64,000 nucleotides of DNA. It comes from Balneola sp. GTDB taxonomy: Bacteria > Bacteroidota > Rhodothermia > Balneolales > Balneolaceae. The translations under genes were made by a program, and so were the position numbers. Below, in pieces: positions 44,473 through 54,795 of the stretch (the stretch's first letter is position 1; every line of letters starts with the position of its first letter). The DNA is taken from contig NZMW01000011.1 in assembly GCA_002694685.1 (NCBI GenBank), positions 1 to 64,000 on the forward strand, read 5' to 3'. The notes under the pieces are model-generated. The model did no database searches and had not been told where the DNA came from. It worked only from the letters and a program-made list of their open reading frames with translations.

Positions 44473-45750
44473 TTAGTTTTCAAGAGCTGTTTTCTCCCAT
44501 TCATCCAATAATAACTGCATAAGAGACCTTATGGCTGAGCGTGATACGGCCTCCATATCCTCCTCCGTGATTTTATCGTTTACCTCGTAAGTAACCGCAT
44601 CAATGCCAAAGGTATGATAAAACCAGTTTTTTGCAATAGGAGATGAAGTGTCAAATTCTTCAATATTGAAAGCCACATTCGGGTTTTCCGAAACCACCTT
44701 TCCAGTCCATTTTTGTGTGATGTTATCCGGAGACGTTCTCACTTCTTCATTAATTGGATAAAAGATATTTTCGTTGGTTGAATGAAAATCCAGCGCATAG
44801 AACATCACTTTTGATTCATCTTTTTTAATAGGCGTCAGGGCATCTCTCACCACTCTGTTTTCGGGTTGATTGAAGTTTTCCCAATCCCTGTTTAAGTCAA
44901 CACCTCCGGCATTATGCCGCCAGTGGCCCATATCAACCCCATCTGGATTTAGCATTGGAAATGCTTCTACTATAAAGGTCTCTCGGAATCTTTTTGCTAA
45001 GTCCGTATCTGAGGCCAGTTCCTCCAGGAAAAATAATGAGGCAACGTACCCAGTCACTTCGGGAGGGTGCTGCCGACCCACCATAGCCAGAACAGGTGCC
45101 TTCTGACCTTCCGGAACTTCGGTAATCTCCAGCTTCCAAATAGTGCGTCCAAGCTTAGATTTTCCAGCTTCTTCTATCTGTACAAAATCTTTGCCAAGCA
45201 CACCTCGCTTTTTAAGCTCGGGCTTTATTTCTGAGGATGTGTTCAAAGGCTGTCCACTTATTATGATTGGATCTTTGGCGAGAAGCACATTAAATGAGGC
45301 CGTGCCGGATACCGTGTCATATTCAACGGGTAATTGCATTTGCTCTTTCCAGATACTGTCGGGCCATACCCAGCTCTGCAGCTTTGGAATATATCTGTGT
45401 GTGGCATCCCGGTAATTTAGCCTTATCTTTGCTGTTCGAACGGTATCGCTCCATACTTTAAAAGCGTACCATGGACTATTATTTATAGGATAATTTTCCG
45501 ACTCGATAAAAACCTCAAATGTGGAGTCATTAACAGCATAAAAATCATTCACGCGAGCGCCTTCAAATTCGTTACTAATCCAGACCTTTGGTGAGCCAAC
45601 CCCAATTACCCTACGATCTTGAAGTTTTATTTTTTTGTCGGTCGTATTGGTGACGTCAGGTGGATCGTAAGAAAAGCCTGTAAACTCTTCCGTGCTTTTG
45701 CACGAAATCAGCAATAGTGAAACAATTGTTACCAGAAAATACTTAATCAT
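44473..45750 (-). CDS. M14-family zinc carboxypeptidase, lipoprotein
   Basis: 425 residues. A lipoprotein signal (MIKYFLVTIVSLLLISC) is followed by a beta-sandwich-like region (about 25-200) and an M14 peptidase domain (about 205-415). The zinc ligands are His and Glu in RQHPPE and a later His in ALDFHST. The substrate-binding Arg lies in NAGGVDLNRDW and the catalytic Glu in TYEVNDKI. It should trim peptides or crosslinked peptides outside the cytoplasm. Divergent from the TamA-like gene with about 110 bases between starts. Confidence 0.9.
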   Translation of the reverse strand: MIKYFLVTIVSLLLISCKSTEEFTGFSYDPPDVTNTTDKKIKLQDRRVIGVGSPKVWISNEFEGARVNDFYAVNDSTFEVFIESENYPINNSPWYAFKVWSDTVRTAKIRLNYRDATHRYIPKLQSWVWPDSIWKEQMQLPVEYDTVSGTASFNVLLAKDPIIISGQPLNTSSEIKPELKKRGVLGKDFVQIEEAGKSKLGRTIWKLEITEVPEGQKAPVLAMVGRQHPPEVTGYVASLFFLEELASDTDLAKRFRETFIVEAFPMLNPDGVDMGHWRHNAGGVDLNRDWENFNQPENRVVRDALTPIKKDESKVMFYALDFHSTNENIFYPINEEVRTSPDNITQKWTGKVVSENPNVAFNIEEFDTSSPIAKNWFYHTFGIDAVTYEVNDKITEEDMEAVSRSAIRSLMQLLLDEWEKTALEN

Positions 45751-45860
45751 AAAAGGACGTTGCTTGCATTAATAATGCAACAAAATTTAAAGCTTAAACT
45801 AAGATTTCAAAGATAACTAACATTCAGTTATACTTATCTCAAATAATATAAATCACTCGT

Positions 45861-47825
45861 TTGTTTACTACTAATTTAAAACTTCTAATTCGGCTGCTCT
45901 CGCTACTTGGCGTCTTCTGCCTGTCATTTAATATGGCAAATGCACAGGATGATTCTGATGATCCGGTACCACCACGGGTATGGAGTGTTAAGGTTGAAGG
46001 AAACAGAACTTTTGAATCTATTGTAATCAAAGATGTGATTTACAATGAATCTCCCTCTCCCTTAAAAAAGTTAATCTTTTGGAAAAAACCGGGAATGCTG
46101 CTAAACCTCAATGAGGTAAAAAGGGACGTTATCCGGATACAGCGGTTTTACCAGCGGCGTGGATTTGATGATGTAATAGTGAACTACAGAATAGAAGACT
46201 TGAATAAAGACTGGAGGAAATCAGTCATATTCGAAATTACGGAAAACACACCTATTCGAATTGAGACGGTTGATTTTGAAATTGCCTCATCTGAAGAAGA
46301 CAGCTCCCTTATTATTAACAATGATGATTTTAGCCAGATCAAGAAAAAACTACCATATAAAAAGGGACAGCGATACGAGACGATTAATATAACTGAGGAG
46401 GAAGGACGGCTCACCGGATCCCTGAGAAACCTTGGTTATCCTTATGCCAAAACTCAAATCAATGCAGATATTGACAGCGTTTCTAAAAAAGCCTACCTAA
46501 ACCTGATAAGCACACCGGGGCCACGAGCACGGTTTGATTCTGTTATTGTTGAGGGAGAAGAAAATCTGGCTGCAAAATACATTATTCGCGAAACTGGAAT
46601 TGACCGTGGTGAATTATTCCGCGAAAACAAACTCAGGGAAGCACAACGTGAGGTATTCAGTCATCATCTCCTTCGCTTTGCATTGATTAACATTCCTGAA
46701 CAACCCCAAGATTCTTCCATAAATGTCCAGGTTCGTGTTAAAGAAGCTCCCCTTCGGTCTGTTCAGCTTCAGTTTGGGGTTGGTAACTTAACCCGCATTG
46801 ATGACGGCTGGGCTGATTTCTATAAAATATTCCGCGGACAAGCTTCGTGGACACATCGAAATGTACGGAGCCGTGGTGAACGACTGACTGTTACTGCGAA
46901 TGCATCAGCCATTGAGCAACGATTTGGGACTACCTACTTGTTTCCGTACTTGTATAACACGAAAAGCTCGCTGGTACTTTCTCCATTTGTACAGCACAAG
47001 CTGGAGCCTTCTTATGAAATTGTTCGAGGTGGTGCTGTCAGTAGTTTTATCTATCAATATAGCCCGAATCTTACGGGTACTATTTCCTATGAATTTACCC
47101 TGAACAATGAGGTTACCTTAAATTCACAGGAAAGCCTGCCAGACAGTATCGAAGCTTACAACGTTTCCTCTTTTAATTTGAATGCTTTTTATTCTAAGAG
47201 TCTGCGTCGAGGTCAAAAAGGGTGGTCTCTTCAACCTTTTTGGGAGTTATCAGGACTATTTGGAGAAGCAACCTACAGCTTCCAGGAATTTGGCATGGAT
47301 ACCCGGAAGTTCACATCCTTAACTGACAACATTGTATTCGCCAAACGGTTAAACTTTGCCGGAATCTATTATGCCAAGCAAGACTCTCTCCCATCCGATA
47401 TTCGAATATACAGTGGAGGCACAAACTCCGTCCGTGGATGGAACCGGCAGGAACTGGGGCCTAAGCGCGCCATCATTAATGAACAAGGAGAGTTTGAACA
47501 ATTTGTCCCGATTGGTGGCCGTGCGATGGTTAGTTTTAATACCGAATTTCGTTTTCAGCTGAATGACTTAATCAAAGGCTTTGGCGTTGCTGCTTTTTTA
47601 GATGGCGGACAGGTTTGGAGAAATTTTGGTGATACCGGCACAAGCCCAATACAATTTGGTGTTGGAGGAGGCTTCAGGTATCAATCCCCTATTGGCCCAA
47701 TCCGGATTGACCTCGCTTATAAAGTCAACCCTACTGATGAGGATTTACGTATTTATCAGGGGCAGAATTTTGGAAGTGCCTGGGACCGGTGGGGCCTCCA
47801 CTTTAGTATAGGGCAAGCATTTTAA
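45861..47825 (+). CDS. Omp85-family outer-membrane assembly protein (TamA-like)
   Basis: 654 residues. Signal peptide (about 1-29, ending NANA-like MANAQ), three POTRA domains (about 37-310, including RVWSVKVEGNRTFES and GPRARFDSVIVEGEEN), then a 16-strand-type Omp85 barrel (about 320-654) with the lid motif FYSGG-like IYSGGTNSVRGW and a last strand ending GLHFSIGQAF (terminal Phe). The start is a TTG at 45861: a TAA lies three codons upstream and the next ATG would remove the signal peptide. The tamB gene follows after 3 bases, so the pair builds one trans-envelope machine for outer-membrane protein assembly or lipid transport. Confidence 0.9.
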   Translation: MFTTNLKLLIRLLSLLGVFCLSFNMANAQDDSDDPVPPRVWSVKVEGNRTFESIVIKDVIYNESPSPLKKLIFWKKPGMLLNLNEVKRDVIRIQRFYQRRGFDDVIVNYRIEDLNKDWRKSVIFEITENTPIRIETVDFEIASSEEDSSLIINNDDFSQIKKKLPYKKGQRYETINITEEEGRLTGSLRNLGYPYAKTQINADIDSVSKKAYLNLISTPGPRARFDSVIVEGEENLAAKYIIRETGIDRGELFRENKLREAQREVFSHHLLRFALINIPEQPQDSSINVQVRVKEAPLRSVQLQFGVGNLTRIDDGWADFYKIFRGQASWTHRNVRSRGERLTVTANASAIEQRFGTTYLFPYLYNTKSSLVLSPFVQHKLEPSYEIVRGGAVSSFIYQYSPNLTGTISYEFTLNNEVTLNSQESLPDSIEAYNVSSFNLNAFYSKSLRRGQKGWSLQPFWELSGLFGEATYSFQEFGMDTRKFTSLTDNIVFAKRLNFAGIYYAKQDSLPSDIRIYSGGTNSVRGWNRQELGPKRAIINEQGEFEQFVPIGGRAMVSFNTEFRFQLNDLIKGFGVAAFLDGGQVWRNFGDTGTSPIQFGVGGGFRYQSPIGPIRIDLAYKVNPTDEDLRIYQGQNFGSAWDRWGLHFSIGQAF

Positions 47826-47828
47826 CGT

Positions 47829-50800
47829 ATGAGTGAAAACAAACCACATATCGCAGTCCGTATCTTAAAAGCTTTAGGGTGGACTATATTCAGCTTAGTC
47901 GTTTTGGCTACTGCGCTTCGGTTCTCGCTCAAAACATCAGCTGTACATAACTTTGCAAAAAGCAAAGTCACTGAACTTGCAAATCAGCAGCTGAACGGAA
48001 CCCTAAGTATCGGTGATATTAACGGTGATTTATGGAATGACTTCTCAATCATTAACCTGACAATCACTCAATCTGACACTCTTGCTACTCTAGATACCGC
48101 ACGAATTCAATACAACATTTGGAGCTTACTCGACTATACTTTCAGTGCTTCCCAAGTCAGTATTTCAGGCTTAAATGCCAATGTAATTGAAACCGCTGAC
48201 AGCACCTTTAATGTTCAGCAATTGATAAAACCCGCCACTCCCAAGGGTCAAGTTGAAGACAGCTCAAGCACGCCTTTTGCCGTAGATATTCAGGCTATAA
48301 ATCTCAATAACAGCAATATATTTGTACGGTCACATTCTTACCTCCCGGATTCAACTTTGCGGGTAAAAGACCTAAATGCCTCAGCTGGTTTTAGTTTATA
48401 TGATGAAATTTCAGCCTCGCTATCCTCCCTCTCTTTTAAACTGATAGAAGGCAGGCTTCCAAACCCAATCGCTTTTGAAACGTCGGGTTCTTATTCCGAT
48501 CAGGAAATCACACTAAACCAATTGGTTATTGAAACAGGCCGTTCCATGTTGAAGGCTAATGGTTTTGCAAATCTTCAGGACTCGACACTACAGGCTCAAG
48601 CCGATACCCGGCCCATTTCCTTTGCAGATATTCAGCCTTATTTAACTCAGGAAATTCCTGCACAGGAACTGCAGATTAGCTTAAAAGCAGGTGGAAATCC
48701 CGATTCGTTGCACATTGAATTGAAAGCAGAAGGTGAAGGCTTTGATGACTTTGTTGCCATCTCCGATCTTTCTTTCACGAGAAGCCCAACCCTGACAAAA
48801 TTTGGGGTAAGCGCTCAAAATATTGATGTCGGTTATTTCACAAATGATTCTGTAAAAGCTACCATCTCCGGTTTTCAGGCGACCGTTGAGGGACAAATCA
48901 CACAAGATTACCCTGCCATGAATGCCACCTGGGGATTTACTTTTTATGATATTAGCTATCAGCAGTATGTATTTGAGCGATTTTTTGGAAGCGGCACCAT
49001 TATAAATGGAGAGCTACGATCTAATTTCCAAGTTAGTGATGGGGAAGATAAAATTGTCATCAACCCTTATGTAGATCAACTATTTGGTGACTCACCAAAC
49101 TGGCGGGCTCCCCTTTTTGCTTCTAATCTGGATATTGGATGGTGGTTACAAAACCCTGAATTAACCGGTGAGTTAAGTTTCAGAGGCAATGCTGCTGGTA
49201 AAGGGTTCGAGCTTTCTGACGAGACCTGGACTTTCAGTCTCAAAACATCCAGATCCATGAACCGGCCTCCAAGGATCAAAGAAGATGAAAATGGAAAACC
49301 TGTAGCGATTTTTCCAAGCGTTGTGGATGACACACTAAGAGTCAACGGTCAGGTGATCTCGCTATTTGATATTGATGGAAGCATCAACAAAGATTCGCTA
49401 CGTGTTGATGGCTTTGTACAGCTACTTACTGACCGTATTAACTTCTCTACGGTACTCAATGATTATTCAAGCGAAAAACCGACTTATAATTTTGACCTGA
49501 ATACATCTGAATTTGATTTAACTGAAGTGAATGGACTCGAGGAATTCCCAACCCGAATTAATCTAAAAGCCAATGGCTCAGGCACTTACTTCGATCCGGA
49601 GAAATTAGAACTTCAAGCTAACCTTCTTATTGATTCCAGCTATGCCAATGGGGCTTCTTTTGATCGGCTGAACATTATCGCTAATCTGAATAATAATATT
49701 CTCACAATATCTGAAGGAGAGCTAAATAGCGAAGTGATTGAAGGAGAGTTTTCCGGTCGCCGAAATCTCGAAGATCAGTCCGATCCTTTAAATAAGTTCA
49801 ACCTTGATATGCAGATCAAAAACCTGCAGCCGTTAGCCTCTTTGGTCGGAGCTCAAACGTTGAGTGCTTCGGGTACAGTTACAGGAAATGTGACAGAAAT
49901 TACCCCCGGAAACCTCCTATTTGATGGTGGAATTCAGCTTAATGATATTAATTACGACACTTTATTCTACGCAAACTCCATTTCAGGAAATACCAAAATA
50001 TCTATTCAGGATCAGTATGGGTATGATTTCTCTCTTAATATCACAGAACCCACTTTTAATGATTTAAGCCTTCAGGATATCAGTCTCTCTACTTTGGGCA
50101 CCGCGAGTCCCGACTCTGTCTCCGGGAACTTCAACCTCGATATCTCCAGTGATGATGCCGGGAAAATTTCACAGTCCGGAAACTTCGGTGTCAGCCTTGA
50201 ATCACTCAAAACACATATCCTATGGAATACCTTCACTTTCCAAACGCCGGCCAGTTTACTTTCACTTCAGGCACCGTTCAACCTCACTTATCAGGATGCC
50301 TCAATACAAACCGATACGCTTGTACTAAGCTCAGATGACGGAACATATATGAGTTTAGCAATCCCATACGCCGACTCCCTTAATCAGGAAGCCTGGGCGA
50401 GTGGACGGGATTTTAACTTTGGTGTCATCCAGGAAATTCTTTTTGATGAGCGTTTTGTTGATGGAATTCTTTCCGGTAACCTGAGCTTTAAAAATAGCCC
50501 GGAAGAATTATCAGGCGACGGCCAGTTTACCGTCGATAATCTGGTCTATAAAGGTACAAATGTTGATGTTTTAGACCTCGAATATTACATCGCCTCCAAG
50601 CGACTTAAAGCCGAGCTTGGGCTGATTATGAATGGAGAGGAAAAAGTATATGGAAATCTGGATATCCCGTTTGTTCCTGAAGATCCAGAGACTTTGGGCG
50701 ATGCTTTCTTCAGGGAATCGGTAAGTGGAGTACTCGTTATCAATCCCGTTCGGCTGAGTGAATTTCAAAGCATATTAGATGCGTATCAAATTACCGGAAC

Positions 50801-52379
50801 CGAAGGTATTATCAGCTTTAACGGGGAGCTTTCCGGAACGGCTGGCGAGCCTAATTTTGATGGCGCTTTAACACTGGGAGACCCTACTCTTTCCGGCATT
50901 AAAATTGATTCTGCTTTTGCTGAATTCAAATACCATCACCTTGAGAAAAACGTAACTACAAATGCCGAAATTAATGCCCAGGGGCAGACGGCTGCATCTA
51001 TCCGCTCCAGATTACCAATCTCTGTCGATTTCAGAACCATGGCTTTAAATATGCCGGATGAAACTGATTCTATTTCGGTAAACATGATCACCGACAACTT
51101 TAACCTTTCGGTGTTCAATGACTTCCTTGATAAACAATATCTAAACCGATTACGCGGAGTTCTGAATGCTGATATCAATATTGAAGGGACTACGAATACC
51201 CTCACGCCAAAAGGATATTTCCGACTGCAGAACGGCCAAATTTCAGTACCAATCGCAGGTATAAAATTGACAGGAATTACTTCTGAACTCAACTTTAGTC
51301 AGTCTGGCTTACAGCTTAGTCAGCTTAGTGCCCGCAGTGGAAGCGGCTCCTTTTCAGCTTCGGGAAATATTGATTTGGAAGGTATTGTTCCAACTAACTT
51401 AGACATAACAGCCAAAGCAAACCGATTCCGGTTGGCCAACACTTCCGATTATAACCTAACTATAGACCTGGACAGTAAACTCACCGGTAAGCCAACCCAG
51501 CCTAAAGCATCCGGAGAATTACGGGTTAAGAACGGCTTTGTATTTCTTCAGGATTTTGGGGAAAAATCGGTTGAGACCATAGAACTTGAAGGTGAAGAAA
51601 CTTCTTCGTTCAGCGCTTATGACTCCCTTGCAATGGATATGCGGTTTGTTATTGAGCGGAATTTCCTGATTCGAAATAGCAGATATCTTGACTTGGAAAT
51701 TGCACTCACCGGAGAGCTGGATGCCCAGAAGCAACGAAGCGAAGACCTGCAACTATTCGGCACTTTAGATGCTCAACGCGGATATGTGCGCCCTCTTGGC
51801 AAGCAATTTACGCTGGATGAAGGTACGTTTACTTTCAGCGGGCCGGTCGAGGAGCCTGATTTATTTATCAAAACCAGTTATGTGCCTCAATCATCGCAAA
51901 AACAGGGCGACCCTATTATCCTCTACTACATTATTGAGGGAAATGCCCAAGATCCGACTTTCCGATTTGAAAGCCAGCCACAAATGGAACAGCAAGATAT
52001 AATCTGTTACACCTTGTTCAACAAACCTTGCTATGCTCTTGAATCCTGGCAACAAGTGGTGAGTGGAAGCGGCGGCTCTTCCCCAACCGATTTACTGGTA
52101 GATGTGCTTTTGGATGAATTTGAAGCTCTCGCTACCCAGCAGCTGGGCATTGACGTCGTTCAGATTGACAACTCCTCGATAAACGGAGGTACGTCTATCA
52201 AAACAGGTTGGTACTTAAACCGACGCACCTTCTTCGCTATTGTGAATGAGATCAGCAGCACGACTCCTGAAACACTCTTTATCCTGGAATATCTTCTTAC
52301 CAAAAATCTGGATCTAATTATTACCCAGGGAGATGATAACCGGCAAGGAATCGATATTCGCTGGCAGTACGACTATTGA
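47829..52379 (+). CDS. tamB: TamB/DUF490 translocation and assembly protein
   Basis: 1516 residues. One N-terminal membrane helix (about 13-31) anchors it in the inner membrane. A very long beta-rich region follows, with repeating amphipathic strands (LNGTLSIGDINGDLW and many similar), as in bridge-like lipid-transport proteins. It ends in a DUF490 domain (about 1100-1516) with LDAQRGYVRPLGKQFTLDEG and FILEYLLTKNLDLIITQGDD. It spans the periplasm and contacts the TamA-like barrel encoded 3 bases upstream. Length is typical of Bacteroidota members. Confidence 0.92.
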   Translation: MSENKPHIAVRILKALGWTIFSLVVLATALRFSLKTSAVHNFAKSKVTELANQQLNGTLSIGDINGDLWNDFSIINLTITQSDTLATLDTARIQYNIWSLLDYTFSASQVSISGLNANVIETADSTFNVQQLIKPATPKGQVEDSSSTPFAVDIQAINLNNSNIFVRSHSYLPDSTLRVKDLNASAGFSLYDEISASLSSLSFKLIEGRLPNPIAFETSGSYSDQEITLNQLVIETGRSMLKANGFANLQDSTLQAQADTRPISFADIQPYLTQEIPAQELQISLKAGGNPDSLHIELKAEGEGFDDFVAISDLSFTRSPTLTKFGVSAQNIDVGYFTNDSVKATISGFQATVEGQITQDYPAMNATWGFTFYDISYQQYVFERFFGSGTIINGELRSNFQVSDGEDKIVINPYVDQLFGDSPNWRAPLFASNLDIGWWLQNPELTGELSFRGNAAGKGFELSDETWTFSLKTSRSMNRPPRIKEDENGKPVAIFPSVVDDTLRVNGQVISLFDIDGSINKDSLRVDGFVQLLTDRINFSTVLNDYSSEKPTYNFDLNTSEFDLTEVNGLEEFPTRINLKANGSGTYFDPEKLELQANLLIDSSYANGASFDRLNIIANLNNNILTISEGELNSEVIEGEFSGRRNLEDQSDPLNKFNLDMQIKNLQPLASLVGAQTLSASGTVTGNVTEITPGNLLFDGGIQLNDINYDTLFYANSISGNTKISIQDQYGYDFSLNITEPTFNDLSLQDISLSTLGTASPDSVSGNFNLDISSDDAGKISQSGNFGVSLESLKTHILWNTFTFQTPASLLSLQAPFNLTYQDASIQTDTLVLSSDDGTYMSLAIPYADSLNQEAWASGRDFNFGVIQEILFDERFVDGILSGNLSFKNSPEELSGDGQFTVDNLVYKGTNVDVLDLEYYIASKRLKAELGLIMNGEEKVYGNLDIPFVPEDPETLGDAFFRESVSGVLVINPVRLSEFQSILDAYQITGTEGIISFNGELSGTAGEPNFDGALTLGDPTLSGIKIDSAFAEFKYHHLEKNVTTNAEINAQGQTAASIRSRLPISVDFRTMALNMPDETDSISVNMITDNFNLSVFNDFLDKQYLNRLRGVLNADINIEGTTNTLTPKGYFRLQNGQISVPIAGIKLTGITSELNFSQSGLQLSQLSARSGSGSFSASGNIDLEGIVPTNLDITAKANRFRLANTSDYNLTIDLDSKLTGKPTQPKASGELRVKNGFVFLQDFGEKSVETIELEGEETSSFSAYDSLAMDMRFVIERNFLIRNSRYLDLEIALTGELDAQKQRSEDLQLFGTLDAQRGYVRPLGKQFTLDEGTFTFSGPVEEPDLFIKTSYVPQSSQKQGDPIILYYIIEGNAQDPTFRFESQPQMEQQDIICYTLFNKPCYALESWQQVVSGSGGSSPTDLLVDVLLDEFEALATQQLGIDVVQIDNSSINGGTSIKTGWYLNRRTFFAIVNEISSTTPETLFILEYLLTKNLDLIITQGDDNRQGIDIRWQYDY

Positions 52380-52387
52380 AAGTATAA

Positions 52388-52449
52388 AAGTGTTTAGGTG
52401 TTTAAGTGCTTAAGTGCTTACGTGTTGATACTTAAACACTCTAACACTT
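52388..52449. repeat. Octamer-repeat palindrome between tamB and the zinc-ribbon gene
   Basis: The left arm (52388-52407) and right arm (52430-52449) are reverse complements except at a few central positions. Both arms are built of 8-base units: AGTGTTTA, GGTGTTTA, AGTGCTTA (twice) on the left, and CTTAAACA, CTCTAACA, CTTCAACA on the right. The hairpin could act as a bidirectional terminator for the two convergent genes, but the octamer periodicity is unusual for one. Confidence 0.7.
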
Positions 52450-52616
52450 CAACACTTAGTCTCCCCCCTGCAGCATTCTTCAGCGTTGATTCCACAAGCA
52501 GAACATTGACCATGACCGTGAACCCAAACCAGTTCGGCTACCTGCCCACAAAACAGGCATCGGCGTTTGGTTTCCTTATTAGTATTTGTTTGGGGTGATG
52601 TTGGTACTTTATCCAT
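52449..52616 (-). CDS. Small zinc-ribbon protein
   Basis: About 55 residues with CLFCGQVAELVWVHGHGQC followed by SACG and CC: two or three Cys pairs plus His, a zinc-ribbon pattern. The start ATG at 52616 overlaps the metallo-beta-lactamase stop by 8 bases (ATGGATAA), implying co-expression. An upstream ATG at 52637 is possible but would overlap more. No specific family named; it may bind nucleic acid or a protein partner. Confidence 0.6.
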   Translation of the reverse strand: MDKVPTSPQTNTNKETKRRCLFCGQVAELVWVHGHGQCSACGINAEECCRGETKC

Positions 52617-53523
52617 CGCCTTCAGTGAGTTCAGCATATGCTACTTCAAGATTAGCACTCAGCGGCAGCCTCCAGCCCGGTGCTTTAAATTCCTCAAAAC
52701 CGGGTAAGGTTTCGATGCCCGTTATTTCCTCTTTCGACTTTCCTGCATCAATTCCCTTCTGGGTATAATCAAGTAATTCGGCTAAGAAGTCTTTCATAAC
52801 CATGAGGTCTTCGTTACTCCCAGTAATTCCATAATCCGTGTTACCATGGCCAAAGATATACACCGCATCTTCAGGAAGATCTTCGGCAGTCTTATTGAGC
52901 GTTGTGACCCAGTTGGAAATTGAGGCTCCTGAGCCCCGATCAATAAATGGATGAGCTCGATTAAACATCAAATCTCCCATGTGAGCTACATTCGCTTTTT
53001 CGAAATAGATTACGGAATCGCCACTTGTATGGGCGCGGCCATAATGGGTCAAATGAACAACTTCATCACCTACCGTTTCTTTCCATGAGGTTTCGTACGT
53101 CGTATCGGGATAAACCTGGGCGTCTAAAGTTTCTTGTCCGCGAGACTCTGCAGCTTTTCTCTGTAAATCAGGCACATTCTGATGAGCCACAATTCGCTTC
53201 ACCTTATCCTTAAATACTGGGTTTCCTGCAGTGTGATCGCCGTGATGATGCGTATTAATCAGCATATCAAAATCAATATCTGTCATCTCCTCCAAACCTG
53301 TTACACAATTTTGTGCCGATTCCGGAAACTGGGAGTCGATAATAACAACGGCATCACTATTAACCAACCATCCGATGGTCCCACCGCTTCCTCTAAACGT
53401 TCCAACATTTCTTCGAAGAGTTGTAAACGGACTGTCCTGCCCCAGTGCAAAAAGTTTATGGAATGGCATAGTTGCAGCCGCTCCCATTAAAGCAGATTTC
53501 AATATAAATTCCCGACGTTTCAT
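52609..53523 (-). CDS. Tat-exported metallo-beta-lactamase-fold hydrolase
   Basis: About 304 residues from the ATG at 53523. A twin-arginine signal is visible (KRREFILKSALMGAAATMP); the ATG at 53562 would add 13 residues before it. The metal-binding HHHGDH in NTHHHGDHTAGN, a later His in LTHYGRAHTSGD and Asp in GDLM, and His in FGHGNTD complete a two-zinc site. It is a periplasmic hydrolase of unknown substrate, resembling quinoprotein-relay/SoxH- or class B-like hydrolases. The small zinc-ribbon gene overlaps its stop. Confidence 0.87.
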   Translation of the reverse strand: MKRREFILKSALMGAAATMPFHKLFALGQDSPFTTLRRNVGTFRGSGGTIGWLVNSDAVVIIDSQFPESAQNCVTGLEEMTDIDFDMLINTHHHGDHTAGNPVFKDKVKRIVAHQNVPDLQRKAAESRGQETLDAQVYPDTTYETSWKETVGDEVVHLTHYGRAHTSGDSVIYFEKANVAHMGDLMFNRAHPFIDRGSGASISNWVTTLNKTAEDLPEDAVYIFGHGNTDYGITGSNEDLMVMKDFLAELLDYTQKGIDAGKSKEEITGIETLPGFEEFKAPGWRLPLSANLEVAYAELTEGDG

Positions 53524-54129
53524 ATGGCTTCTAATTAGGTTAAGGTGAAGATGCTCATTCAACGCAATATAAAAGACAAAACATTCCGTGCAAGCTTTGA
53601 ATAGCTATTTCGAGCTATAATACGTGCCGAGGCAGAGTGTCAGTACGAGGAAGAGTCAGTTTATGTCTGGTTTTATTAGCCACTAAATATCTAAAGCACA
53701 AAAAGGTTAGGGAAACGGATTTGTAATCAGTTTTGAATTGCTATTTATTTCTTTGATACTATGTTAGCAAACATAACTTCGTTAGTCCTGAGTGATTACA
53801 TCTTTTCCCCTTAAGAGCTTATCAAGCATTCGACCTCTTCTGTCTTTACTGAATCGAGTTCAGCACAGGCCTCCTTCACAAGGAGAAGGACGCGTTGATA
53901 AAATTCATAATCATGAACATATATCGCAGCTATTATAAGATTAGAAAAAGTCTCTCCTTGAGAAGGAGAGATTTAGAGAGGTCGGAGGTATAGGGCTAGA
54001 AATAGTTACCGCCTGACTGTGAATATTAACCAATAACGTCTACTCAAAAGCCCACCTTATTTCCTTTCAGCGAACATCCGTAACATCCGCTTTATCCGTG
54101 TTCAATTCCGAAGTTTGTAGAAGAACAGC
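53524..54129. repeat. Intergenic region with two CTCCTT/AAGGAG hairpins
   Basis: About 600 bases without a gene. CTCCTTCACAAGGAG (53871-53885) is a 6-bp inverted repeat, and TCTCTCCTT-GAG-AAGGAGAGA (53951-53971) is a perfect 9-bp one. The shared CTCCTT...AAGGAG core and neighbouring text suggest a dispersed intergenic repeat family in this genome. No start codon, tRNA or coding pattern was found. Confidence 0.6.
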
Positions 54130-54795
54130 TCAGCTCATTCCTCGATAGCGGCCAGGCTTGTGATTAATCGCCAGAATGATATTCAATGCAATAGAAGCAA
54201 GCACCGAAAAGGCTACCGCCTTCCAATCCACAATAAAGAATGCCGCGCAAATAATGATGACATCCGCCACCATTTGAAATTTACCGGCACTGATATCATA
54301 ATTCTCCTGCAGGAAGATGGACACGATATTCAATCCGCCCAAGCTGGCCTTGTGACGGAATAATGCCAGCAAGCCACTGCCAATCAAGAAGCCACCTAAA
54401 ATGGCAGCAAACCAGGGATTGATCTCTCCAAATTCAAATATCAGCGGTATCATTTCGGTGAGGAAAGAAACCGTAAAAACAGCCAAAAAGGTTTTGATGG
54501 TGAATTCCCAGCCCAGCTTTTTGACCGCTAACACATAAAATGGAAGATTGATCACAAAAAAGATCGGCCCGAAGGTAAAGGGGGTAGCATACTGAGTCAG
54601 GAAGGCTACTCCGGCTGTACCGCCAATCAAAAAATTCATATGGGAAAAAATAGCGATGCCAAAAGAGGCTAATAATGAGCCAATGATAATGCCTTGAACA
54701 TCATCAAAAATGGAGTGTTTCTTTACGCTGGGCGGTGATTGTTCTTCTTGGGTTTTCTCTTGTCTCTTTTCGTCGGGGGATTGGGTTTGTGTCAT
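54130..54795 (-). CDS. YitT-family membrane protein
   Basis: 221 residues. A hydrophilic Gln/Glu-rich N-terminus (about 1-27) is followed by five or six membrane helices (about 35-55, 62-80, 88-105, 115-135, 140-158, 180-210) with the DUF161/YitT pattern FGIAIFSHMNFLIGGTAGVA and LGGLNIVSIFLQ. The C-terminal DUF2179 domain usual in YitT is missing, so this is a short form. Its ATG overlaps the TAA of the upstream GroES-like gene (TAATG), so the two are coupled. Transport substrate unknown. Confidence 0.82.
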   Translation of the reverse strand: MTQTQSPDEKRQEKTQEEQSPPSVKKHSIFDDVQGIIIGSLLASFGIAIFSHMNFLIGGTAGVAFLTQYATPFTFGPIFFVINLPFYVLAVKKLGWEFTIKTFLAVFTVSFLTEMIPLIFEFGEINPWFAAILGGFLIGSGLLALFRHKASLGGLNIVSIFLQENYDISAGKFQMVADVIIICAAFFIVDWKAVAFSVLASIALNIILAINHKPGRYRGMS

